A stretch of 64,000 nt of DNA from Actinomucor elegans (lineage: Eukaryota > Mucoromycota > Mucoromycetes > Mucorales > Mucoraceae), in assembly GCA_026027325.1 (NCBI GenBank), contig JAMSLZ010000011.1:558001-622000 (forward strand). Reading direction: 5' to 3'. The position numbers were made by a program, and so were the translations under genes. The notes under the pieces are model-generated. The model saw nothing but the letters and a program-made list of their open reading frames with translations, ran no database searches and was not told where the DNA came from. This document shows positions 1 through 11,174 of the stretch, one piece after another. Within the stretch, counting starts at the first letter, position 1. Each line of letters starts with the position of its first letter.

Positions 1-1050
1 TGGCCACCTTTGTTCCACCTTATAGACCTGATCAAGAACAAATTCCAGAACGATGGGACCAAGTCTTTTTGAAGGGCTTGACTGTAGATCCAAATCATAA
101 GGTACATATAGAATTACATGTTTCAACCTGATGTAATATTTATTTGTGCTTAGTTTAACCTTGATCCAATCTTGATCGCCTCGGCTATTCCTATCCTTGG
201 TCTAACTCTGCATTATGATCAAGATTCTGGATTCAGTAGGCTCATGTTGGTCATGACCAAAGCAAAATATGGCAACCTTGAAGATCATATTGAAAAAGAA
301 GTGCCTACAGATTACTATAAGCCTTGCATGTTGGCCCTCAGCATTACCAAAGATATCAAAGATTTGCATTGGAATTACATTCACGGCAATATCCACCCTC
401 GCAACATCCTACTCAATAACGCTGACTATGTAGGAGAGTTGGTAGACATCACCTTTATGCATCGCAATGATGAAAGGTACAATCATATGTCTTGGGCTGG
501 ACGATGGCCCTACGTTGCGCCTGAAGTGGTTTCCACAGGCCTAAGTACTTCAGCCGATATATACGCATTAGGCATCATTCTATGGCAATTGATTTCACGC
601 GTCATCTTTCCTGGCGACGCCCTTGTAGATCCATCCATCTATCGCATCGAACCAATCCCCAACGTCCTGCAAGAATGGGAAGAGATCTACATTGATTGTC
701 TTCACATTGATCCTACCAAACGACCCAATGCATATACTGTGTATCGTCGACTCACTACCCTATGTAACAAACTGCGCAATGATCGCGTCGAGATCGCAAG
801 CGAAACACTGGACTACATCAAGTTGCGAAGGGCGGAAATTGACCAATTCTTGGCCAATTCCAAGAAATCATCGCCTTTGTTACCCTCTTGTTCTTCAATG
901 GACGATGACGACGCTTCTACATGTTCCACTACTTCCGGTACGCTATGTCAAGTGGGTAATCTCGTTTTAACTGCTTCTATCACTCGGCCGTCTCATCAAC
1001 GTTTAAAGAATTATCCAAGTTTGATTCAAAGTTTTCCTAATTATATGTAA
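1..1050 (+). CDS. Protein kinase-like protein, degenerate catalytic motifs (5' truncated)
   Basis: The gene is cut by the window start. Exons are <3..101 and 154..1050, joined in phase 0 by a 52-nt intron (donor gtacat, acceptor ttag). The visible part is a kinase fold: a hinge-like stretch (LVMTKAKYGNLEDH), a catalytic loop, an activation segment ending in an APE motif (PYVAPEV) and an F-helix Asp (SADIYALGIILW). Two catalytic signatures are altered. The HRD loop reads HGNIHPRN, so the catalytic Asp is replaced by Asn, and the DFG position reads VDIT. The metal-binding Asn at the end of the loop is kept. The C-terminal ~80 residues are Ser/Asp-rich and look disordered. It resembles the large TKL/Sel1-associated kinase families of early-diverging fungi, and the changes suggest a pseudokinase. 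The N-lobe with the ATP-binding Lys lies outside the window. It is convergent with the HECT ligase gene, with 160 nt between stop codons. Confidence 0.8.
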
Positions 1051-1210
1051 TAGCATTTTATATATATATATAGTTTTTCTTCTCCCCCCTCCCAAAAAAA
1101 AAATCACCACACTATTTTTCTTATTGTATATCCAAATTCTTTTACGTTCTACCTCGTTCTATGCTTGGTAAATAATAAACTATTTCTCTTTATTTACATG
1201 ACTTTTTTTT

Positions 1211-4200
1211 TTAAGATAAATCAAATCCTGCATCTGCGGTAATGGCATATATCAGTTTCCTATATAATACAATTAGAACATGGTTTATATATATATATAT
1301 ATAATAGTATGAATAGGCTTACTCTTTCAATTTTTCAAAGCTTGAATAGTTTGGTAACTTCAGTAGATTGACACAGGTAGAACTGGTTGGCAATCTCTCA
1401 TCATCTACACCTGCATTTCTTAGACAGAACCGTGGCACAAGTTCCTTGAAACCCAACAGGGGCGGTCTAGAACATGATGTGACAAACTTTACAAACTTCA
1501 TACGCATATCATTATCAAACGACTCTAGTACATGCCAAAAGTTTTGTACAGTCGCATCGTATTCCCTGAATCCAGCCAGTACCGTATGGGCACGCAAATC
1601 GGTTAGATCAATAGGCACGGAAGCACCGCCCAAGACAATTTGAAGTTCTTGCTGGTTAAACATACGCAGCCATTTGATATCAATGATGGTAGACAGGCCC
1701 CGAAAGAAGGCGCGGCATTGTTTGGCGATTTGAACATTAAGCCGGTAGTGAGCCACTGCATAGATGTATTGGATGCGATTTTGGTTGGTAACGGGTATAT
1801 TGCTGCCATTAGGGATCAAATCTACATTGACAGACTGTCCATTTTCAAGATGGGTGCTAGTAAAATCCAAAGAAAGATCCTCGACATTACCATCAAAGTT
1901 CTTGACAGCCAAAAGGCCTTTGTACAATTCAGGGTCAAGTGAAGCCAGATCATCCACTGTATTAGTTGTGAGTGAATGTATAAAAGACTTGTATTATAGG
2001 ATTACTTACAGTAGTTTACTTTTCCAAGACATTTCTTTAAAAAGAATTCAGCAAATGCTACATCTAGCAAGATACCTTCGTAAACCGCTTTACCGATGAG
2101 CAATCCCAAGAATCGAAACTGTTCTAATTGTTGAGCTACATACTATGTGAGTCCCCGATTCTATAATATCTCTTTTCCTGTATACTAACCTTCTGTAGCA
2201 AAAGAACTAGGATTAGGGTACAATAACTGTTCAGGCGTTGCAACAAACAATCCATAATTTACATTAAAAGCCTCTTTACTCAAGCCTGTCAAAAATTCTT
2301 TAAACACACCACCACCATCAATGCCAGCTTCTTCCAAGCCAAACTCATCGACAAACGAAATGGCCACCTTGTTTTTCAATTCAACACCCAGTGCACTCAG
2401 TTCATTAAACCCGTCTTCAAACATATGATCTCTGCGCACTGTCGCAGTTGCTTTGGGTCTACTGTAAAACTCTTCTATGCGGTTGCGTTTCTTGTCATTA
2501 TTGACAAACATGCGAAAGATCTCCACGCGTTGTTCAAACGGAATGACAAAGGGGATGTTGTTCAGCAAACCCAAGCGTGGGCTAATGACGGCCAAACGGC
2601 CTTTGGAGAGCATACGCAAAGGGCGCAAAGGCATATTCTTTTCTTGCTGCTGTTCGCTTTCTAGATTGAACTCTTCGGCTACTGCCTCACTGGAGAAAGT
2701 ATCAGTGTCTAAGTCGGGTATAAGCCAGTGATCTTTGGGACAGAAAGAACGACGTGAGTCTCTCATATGGATCTGCTGCAGCAAATGCGTTACGCTGGAT
2801 CGAAGTTGGTTCAACTGAATGCCTGTCAACCCAATATATTGGGTCAAGTCCATACTGTTTGCTCGCCAAAACATGACAAACGAAATGTTCTTTAGCTGTC
2901 GACTTAGTTGAATCACTTGCTGTAGTTCAAGTGGGTTTGTATGGCTATGGTTTCTGTCCAGGAACTCGGCATCGCCAATAGTTAACAAGAGGCGCGCGTA
3001 GACTTCGCAAAGGAGAAACAAAATGGACCAGGAGCACGATGTAGTGGAAGTGGTGATGCTTTTAACAGCTTCAGTCAGATTGGGGATGATGCTGGCATCA
3101 TCGTTGAACAAGGCAGCCTCGTTCGACTCGGACCAAGTCTGCCAAAGGATCTGCAAGAGACGTTGCGACGATTTGTATAACAAGGTATTGAGAATGCTGT
3201 CTTTCTTCATGGGCCAGCGTAACATGAGTGTATTGAAGAAACTGGATATAGATTGAATGGTTTCGCTAATATTACTAGAAGTGGCTGCCTGCAAGAGTCG
3301 ATAGAGGAGGTGATTGATACGTTGAGAGTTGTATAAAGCATCAAGACGCGCTCGGATCAAGGGTGGGGCTGTAGGCAGAGATGTCTCTTTCATGACAATG
3401 TCTCTGTCTTTATCTTCATCTTCTGAATCATCATCGTCTTCATCTGAAGATTCTTTATGATAGGTAAGTATCAAATAAGTCCAAAATGTATTGCACTTAC
3501 CTTGGTCTACTATACCCAAATTATTTTGTTCAAAAGTGGGATCTGTCAGATAAGATACAGGTAAATGAGCAAGTAACAATTGTATTGCTTTTGCGTAGTT
3601 TGTCTAATCAAATAATATTAGTATATCATGTATCTTGTGTCAATGGATAAATGACTTTACAAGCACATTGTCTATATGGACTCCGGATTCAACATCGCCC
3701 ATAATGGTTATATTCATCAATAAACCAGCCACTGCTGTATCACTCAATGCTACATTAGGATCCATAAACAATTCTGTCACTGATTCCAATACATCATTCA
3801 ACGGTAATTGCTTCGTAAGCTGTGTTATCGTCGCACTGCTCGTATGATCCAATAAAAATGGTTCTGCGAACAAATCCAATGTCAGCATACGCACAAGGTT
3901 CGGCCGCGTCAGATAACGAGTAGCAGGTCTGGTCTGGTGTTTTTCGATCAAAGGGGATGTTGTGTAATAATAAGGTGGTTTTAAGGCAACTAATTGCAGC
4001 AATCCTTCTTCTATCGCAGTACTGCCTGTGGTAGAGGATAGGATGGCATGCTTCATGCTCTTGAGTAAAGCCGTGTTATGCAATGCATATGTGATAATGC
4101 GTATACGTTTCTCGTCTTCCTGTCGGTGTGGATAAGTTGAAGAGTTTAATAATAACGATACTAGTTGAAAAGAAGACGTTTGTCTATTACCAAAGTTAGT

Positions 4201-4770
4201 ATATGTAAGCATTAGTCATCATATAGTCCACTTTTTTTTTTGTTATTACCCAATTTGCATGCTTGGTATCAGCACCTTTTTTAGTAGTAAACACGTCAAC
4301 CAAATCCAAGAATCAAGCATCTCTTTATCTTGGGTTGAAAACAGATTATTTAATCTTGGGGACAAGAGCAATATAAATCGATCTAGTAAGTTGCTATCGA
4401 CGCTAGGCTGATAAAACAAAATAAGCTGTCGACACATGGTCAATAGATCGCGTTCTGTCAATGGTGTGGCATTTAATTGTGTTTCGAAGCTCTTTCTCAA
4501 ATCTTTTCGAACAAATGAAGCTTCAACGCATCCTCTATAAAATGCCTATCAATAAAGTAAGTTGCATGGTCCCTCAAAAAAAAAAGAGCAACATGGTTCG
4601 AAATTTACTTGAATTTGCTGTGCACCCTTTTGCTTCAAACGTTCTTGTTCTCGGGCCTTTCGTTCACTTTGAGCTTTGGCCAACAACGATCGCTTATCGT
4701 CTAATTTTTTAACACCACCTAAATTGATGTTGCGTCTTGGCTTAAAGTTGCCTTCGAAACTAAAGTTCAT
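1211..4770 (-). CDS. HUL5: HECT E3 ubiquitin ligase, Hul5/UBE3C type
   Basis: Eight exons, in coordinate order: 1211..1259, 1323..1956, 2010..2135, 2190..3452, 3501..3603, 3661..4183, 4250..4545 and 4609..4770, summing to 3156 nt (1051 aa; human UBE3C is about 1083 aa). The N-terminus [19 protein letters not shown] and the IQ motif formed across the first intron (IQ|AFYRG) are diagnostic of UBE3C/Hul5. This family extends ubiquitin chains on proteasome-bound and misfolded substrates. The C-terminal HECT domain has the catalytic Cys at about residue 1019 in [14 protein letters not shown]. The last 17 residues ([15 protein letters not shown] end) come from a 49-nt terminal exon at 1211..1259; without splicing, a stop follows at 1319. 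The 48-nt intron 3453..3500 is a multiple of three with no in-frame stop, so it can be mistaken for coding sequence. An acidic S/D/E stretch ([13 protein letters not shown]) lies just after it. Confidence 0.95.
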
Positions 4771-5997
4771 TTGTAAAATGGAGAGAAAAGAAAGAAAGCT
4801 TACGTTTAGATTTTATTTTATTTTTTTATTCGAGAATACGCAAAATATCTGAATTGGCCCTAACTCAGACAGCGTAGCTCATTACGGGGATTGGAAGGGG
4901 GGATATAAGCTCTTCCGCATGAATTGAATAAGGTAGATTGTGATTCGGTCTAGAAAAGCAAGAAGCTTTGTAAACGCAAAAAAAAACAGTCCGACGTCAA
5001 GTCTTCTAGAGACTTCTGCTGTAGCTATAGTCATTAATAATGGTTGCTCTATAGTATACGCATATGATACATTATTAAGAAGAAGCATTATTGGCTAACG
5101 GTATTTAAACTAGAAATAATAATAATGAGAAATCACCGTTGTCCTTACCATTCTCATTTTTGTATCCAAGATCTTTTAGCAGATCTTAGTTTGATGTAGC
5201 ATCTAATTAATAGCCTATATTTACGGTGAACGAATAACCAAATTGTACTCATTATTAACAATAATCTCACATATTTCATTTTAGTTAGTGGTAGATGTGC
5301 TGTATAGTTTTTTTTTAAACTAATCTCGATGAAATGTTACATTGAAGCAGCTCATACCCAGTATGAGGTACTACATTGATTCGTATCTTTCTTTTTTTTG
5401 AAATAAGGAACAGTGTCACAATCAGTATATTTTATTTATCTGTAGTTGGCAGTAAACTATGTACATGCTAGTTAAATGTAATAACGTATAGATCTATCGA
5501 TCGTTTATAGTCAAATACCACATCTGGTCATTACAGTACTTCATGTACAGAATGAGTTTCTGCATCTATTAGGAACTTATATCTAGTTAGAAGGGCTTGA
5601 ATTCAACACTAGTAGCCTTTTTTTTTTTTTGAAGTGTAAGTAAAATGACAGCCGGATTGATAGATAAGCAGAATGCCATATGCTAATTGTGGTTTAATGA
5701 CCGATAGATATGCATAATAAAAAAAAACAAATTAACAAGTAGTATTACTTGTTTTTTAATCTAGTTTAGACGCTAGTTCACTGCATATCACGCTACTTTC
5801 TATAAACGAGAGATGTGTTTGTTTTAGATAGAAAAGAACTATGGAAAGGTTTTTGTTGATTCTTCACAACACTCAAAGTGTTGCAAAAAAAAAAAGACTA
5901 TTGTTTCAAGTTTAGAGTAAATAATAACAAGCGACCGTATAAATATAATGATTTTGTTTCTAGATTTTGGTTTCTTCAGTTTCTTTTTTTTTTCAAA
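4771..5997. other. Divergent intergenic region, HUL5 / M28 gene
   Basis: About 1.2 kb of AT-rich sequence between the HUL5 start and the M28-family start. It should hold both promoters. I see several T and A runs and pyrimidine-rich stretches before 5998, but no clear TATA box and no coding stretch with fungal homology. Confidence 0.6.
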
Positions 5998-8709
5998 ATG
6001 TATTTTGAATATCAAGATCAAAAGACAAGAAAGCATTCATATGCGTCGATTGAAACTGCTCCAGAAGACACTACCAAAAGTGGTTTCCAAAGACGCACCT
6101 CTTGGGCCTCCAAGCTACTAGGATCTGATAAACTGGTCAAGTTCCATGAAAAACAACGTGCATTCAGGGCCCGTCAACGGCCTAACAATAGCCAAGTCTT
6201 ACTGGGGACCATTGTTCTCTTGCTTTGTACCTTTTTTGGAACCCGTGCTTTGCTAGGTTCTGACATGTTTCAAACAGGTACACAACCATAAGCTCGTATA
6301 GTATAGGCGCTCATTCAAATATCTTTTTATATGCGTGTATAGATAATCCAAACACTTTAAGCGCTGCTACGCCTTTGATTGATATGATCAAAGACTTGCC
6401 CTCTTCACAATCCATCCGTGACATGTTTTTACATTATGCCTCACAAGCACATCTAGCGGGCACTCATACTGACTATGAATTGGCTCAATGGACACACAGT
6501 CAATTTCATCAGTTTGGTCTCAAGAACGCTTCCATCGAAGCCTACTATCCATTCATGAATTACCCTGCTGCTCGTCAATTGGCTATCGTCCAAGGTCCTG
6601 AAGAGCTCTTGTTTGTAGCTGATTTAGAGGAAGACAAAGAGAGTACACCTACTTTCCATGGTATGCATCGAATTTGACTCACAACAATGTATACTCACTC
6701 AATTATAGCTTATTCTGGTGATGGCAACGTCACTGGTCCTGTCGTTTACGTCAATTATGGTCGTTTAGAAGACTTTGTCTTTCTTGTTCAAAACAAGGTC
6801 GAGCTCAAAGGAACCATTGCTCTTATGCGACACGGCCATGTTCCCAGCGGTATCAAGATTCAGCATGCGGAGACGTTTGGCTGCGTTGGTGCACTTGTCT
6901 ACACGGATGATGCTATTGATCAACCTCGCGTTGTACATCGCGAATCAGTTGAATATGGTTTTGTCTACCCTGGCGACCCTTTGACGCCGGGTTATGCAGC
7001 TACGTTCAATGCCACACGCAATGCTACTGAAATCTATAATACACCCCATATACCTTCTTTGCCTATTTCCTGGTCTGATGCATTGCCTTTGCTTCGCGCG
7101 ACGCAAGGACTGGGTATTCAAGATGCGACTTGGACTGGTCATCATGGTGCCGAAATTGGGTACTTCTCTGGTCCCAGTGTAGCGCTATGCAATCTTGTGA
7201 ATTTGAACGAATACAAGGTTAAGCCTATCTGGAACGTATTTGCACATATCAAAGGGCATGAAGAGCCTGAAAAGGCTATCATTATCGGTAAAGTATTATT
7301 TTGCATTTTTCTTTTCAAAGCTTATATATATATATATATTTTTAACCTTACTGCTCTCAAGGTAACCATCGCGATGCTTGGGATCACGGCGCAGCAGACC
7401 CTTCTTCTGGATCAGCTGTTTTGGTAAATATATATATATAAAAAAAAAAGAAACTATCATTGAAACAAATATCAAACAACTTACTTATTTGTTTACAACC
7501 TTAAAAAAAAAGCTTGAACTTGCAAGAGTGTTTGGTATCTTGCTTGAAAATGGTTGGAAACCGCGTCGTTCTATTATCCTTGCTTCCTGGGACGCCAATG
7601 AATATGGCAATGTAGGCTCCACAGAATGGGTTGAGGATAATCTCCATTGGCTTGACAAGGACGCTATTGCCTACTTGAACGTAGATCATGCTGTCACTGG
7701 TCCTCATTTTTCTGCAGAGGCATCTCCTCTTCTTCAACGTCTGCTGGTAGATGTAACATCCATGATCATTGACCCTCGTACCAGTACCTCTGTGCTTTTA
7801 TCTTGGCTTGAACATCGCAACGGATCTACCTTGATTCCACCCATTGGAACCACTACTAAGCTGGATTCTGTCGCCTTTTTTGAGCATGCAGGCATTGCTA
7901 GCCTATCCATGTCTTTTGATGGAGATGATTATCGTGTTTCTCATAGCACATTTGATAGGTAAAAAAAAAAAAAAGTGTAACTTGTTCAATATCATTACAA
8001 AACTCAAAACTCAATGTATTATAATAGTATTGCTTGGATGGAAGAATTTGGCGATCCTACCTTTGAATATCACCAAACCATGGTCAAAATCTGGGGACTA
8101 TTGGTATTACGCTTATCGAGTGATGTAATTTTACCTTTGTATCCTACTGATTATGTACTTGCAATGAAACACTCCCTGGAAACATTGACTCGTGAGGACA
8201 CGTTGATCACCTCTGCTAAAAGCCCTTGCGACACTAACAAAACAGTAACCGACTTACCCAAACTGGCTTCTGCTCTCCAGGCTTTGCAAAAGACAAGCAC
8301 TAAATTTGAAGCCAAGGTGCAAGATCTAGAACATCGCGTTGATGAAGCATATTTATTCAAAAAGAAGCATCACAAGAAAAATAAATTACCAAAGCAAATC
8401 GCCCAAGTCAATGAACGCCTTGTGCAATTTGAAAGAACGTTTGTCAGGAATGCAGGTTTGTTGACAGGCCGATCATGGTACAAGCATGCCATCTATGGTC
8501 CTTCAGCCAAGTCTGGATTGCTGCAGGTGTTTCCTAGTATTACCGAAGCCAGGGAACTCAAAGATTTAAACAAGCTGACTGAAACAGAAGAAGCATTGAT
8601 TTTAGTATTAAAGAATGCTCAGCGTATGCTGTCTAAAGGAAAACCTTACAAGTATTACCAATCGATTGTGGATCTGTTTGAAGATGAACAAGATGATGTG
8701 TCGTTTTAA
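5998..8709 (+). CDS. PSMA/transferrin-receptor-like M28 family membrane protein
   Basis: Six exons: 5998..6277, 6343..6660, 6709..7287, 7362..7423, 7513..7958 and 8028..8709, giving 788 aa. It is a type II membrane protein with one membrane segment at about residues 64-85 ([15 protein letters not shown]), then a PA-type apical domain ([15 protein letters not shown]), an M28 peptidase domain and a TFR-like dimerisation region with a Lys-rich helical stretch. It aligns with glutamate carboxypeptidase II and yeast Vps70/Tre1/Tre2. All five zinc ligands are visible with PSMA spacing: H395 (GNHRDAW), D405, E443, D471 (YLNVDHA) and H557 (SHSTFD). The residue before the bridging ligand, the general-base Glu of PSMA, is Asn442 (SWDANEYG). 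It may therefore be inactive or weak as a peptidase and act instead in sorting, like the yeast Tre proteins; this is inference. It is convergent with FEN1, with 68 nt between stops. Confidence 0.92.
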
Positions 8710-8777
8710 ATAAAGACTTTTTTTTTGTTATGTATATGACCTTTTTGTTTTATTTACTATACTAGATTACATGTTAT

Positions 8778-10209
8778 TTACTTTCTTCTGCCTCTCTTTG
8801 AAGGTGCGCCCTTTTTAGCGTCAACTTTAGCAGCTCTTTTGTTATCAACCTATAAGGCTATCAGTTAGAATATCTCAAGATTATATGTTTTGTTTGATTT
8901 TACCTTTTTAGGTGTTGATGAGGGCATCACTTTGAAGAAATCCTGCACTCTGGTTTGAGTTGCTTGCTTGAGCATTTTGGTCATTTTCTCGCAACCTTTT
9001 CTGATACGATCCTCACTATATGTACTCGTTAAATTGCTTGGATTCACTCTACTTGGACGTTGCTACTTACGCAAATCCCTTCTTTTTCACCATTAAATCC
9101 ACCACAGCTTCTACATCAGGGCCATTCCAAACAAACTATTCGACCAACACAGTCAATCCATGCATAAAGGTAAACCTTTTATATATATATATATACGTAC
9201 ATCGAGTTCTGATCCAGATGTTACTTCAGGATTCACAAATAGTTGGCGGGCTTCAGCGTAATTCCAATCAGCAGGTATATTCTCTTTCAATCGAGGTGTC
9301 AAATTCTTGATTGCTTCATCAATCGTCTTATGCTCTTTAATTAGATTATATGCGGTCACTGGTCCCACACCTTTAATTGTTTCTGTATAATCACATCCCA
9401 TCAAAATACACAAGTCGATAAACTATCGCACCCCCCCCCCCAATACATCAGTTTATATGTTTAAGTATACGCAACAAGGTCACTTACCTGTTCCATGGTT
9501 AACTCCAATCCTTCTAAAGCCTTCTCCAAATTCACTTCATCAATGGGCATCTTTCTCGCTTCCGAAAATGTCAAGTGACGCAACAAAACAGGTGTACCAA
9601 AGGTCAATGTATCCATATCCTCTGAAGCTGCAGCAAAGACTTTACCGGATCTGGCCAATTCAGCACACTGGGCTTCAGCTTCACAAGGTGCTTCAATATA
9701 CGGAATGCCCATAGCGCGCAACAGCTCTTTACATTCATCATTATGGACGCTGGTGACTCTGAGGGTACGTTTGGAAAAACGATTGACATCTGCTTGGGTA
9801 CCTATTTCATTGGCTTCTTCCATTTTCGTTTGTGCTTCTTCTTTACGCGCTTTTCTTTTAGCCAACTACAAAAGAGGTAAATAATGTGTGTTATGCAGAT
9901 ACTTTTTTGTCACTTTACTTCGCCGGACTTGAGCAAGGGAGGTTTACCGTCAAACACATAGACAGGCTTGATACCATAATCGACCATACGCACAGTACGA
10001 TAGAACATACCCATGAGGTGACTGGTCGTTTCACCGTCTTCATTTTGCAACATTTGACCATCGGCTTGACGTACGGCAATCATGAACTGGTAAATACTCA
10101 TGGAGGCATCAATAGCCACTTTACGGCCAAAGTAGCTCTTGATCTCATGGCTTTTAATGGCACCAGGCGCATTTTCTGCAATAAGCTTGGTCAATCCGCT
10201 AATACCCAT
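8778..10209 (-). CDS. RAD27: Flap endonuclease 1 (FEN1/Rad27)
   Basis: Six exons: 8778..8849, 8904..9015, 9071..9135, 9201..9422, 9488..9865 and 9919..10209, giving 379 aa (human FEN1 is 380). It cleaves 5' flaps during Okazaki-fragment maturation and long-patch base-excision repair in the nucleus. The N-terminus [15 protein letters not shown] is kept, with Gly2 available for the active site. Metal-binding acidic residues are visible in [40 protein letters not shown] and LMGCDYTE, and a helix-hairpin-helix follows (IKGVGPVTA). A PIP box for PCNA binding (QTRVQDFF) lies near the C-terminus, followed by a basic tail ending KRGRRK. The intron at 9423..9487 carries an 11-nt C run (G run in the transcript) close to its acceptor. 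Confidence 0.97.
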
Positions 10210-11174
10210 AGTACTGTTTCTTAGAAGGTAAAGAAGGGGGAAAAAAAAACCTGTTGGTATTTAATTTTTGACAAGACGCGTTGTGACTTTTACGCGCCAT
10301 TCTGCTTATACCGCTGCCCTTTAAGTCCCTTTTTTATATATCGGTCCAAACGCGATCGCTCGGATTGAAATTCACTAAAAGTTTTAGAGATGATTAGACA
10401 TTGTGATTAGAAATGCGTACAGTATGATTTACTGTTAATCACTGTTCAATATAATATAAGCATTGAAATGATGCGATTAAATAAACATTTTAATAGCATT
10501 AGCAGCTCATTTCAAAGCGATGCAATGTAAATCGAATAATCAATAGATCGCTTGGCTAATCTCAATTTAATACTGTATCTAATTATTAATATAAGATTAG
10601 ACTGATCTATCACATCTATCAAAATCACTGTCTCAGGGTATATTAAATAGTTTACGCTATATGTTAATAGTAAATTAGATATGATTCATGCAAAGTAAAT
10701 GATCTACAGATCTCTCAATTGATTCCAGTTTCATGTCGCATTTGAATAATAGTCTATACTTAAAATAAGCTACTGTATCTACTATAATCTTTATGTGACT
10801 GAAATATAACGAAAACTTTATGTATCTCGTTACTGATTTAGCGATAAAGTACAGGCAACATTGTTATATATAAAATGATCTATGATGATAGAACTCTATT
10901 GGTTCTGATGAAATGTTGTATCGTAACAGTGGTTCAAGTTTAAAACGGACTGCTATGTCTATGAAAACATTTTATGAAAGAGCTGATTATGACGATTGAT
11001 CTTGTTTTGTTTTCATGCTACAGAACTGAAGAGATCCTAGTGCTTATTCATGCTCGGCGGTTTTTCCTCGAATCTTCACTGGTCTAATAAAATAAAATTT
11101 CCTTGCCAAAAGTACATCGACAATCCATATATTCATACTCGGCATAAATTAGTATAACAAGGCATTCTTTTATT
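10210..11174. other. Intergenic region, FEN1 / PPE1
   Basis: About 965 nt between the FEN1 start and the PPE1 stop. It contains the FEN1 upstream region (including the sequence cgcgatcgctcgg near 10350) and the PPE1 3' flank, with AATAAAATTT-type A-rich words. No gene is visible. Confidence 0.5.
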
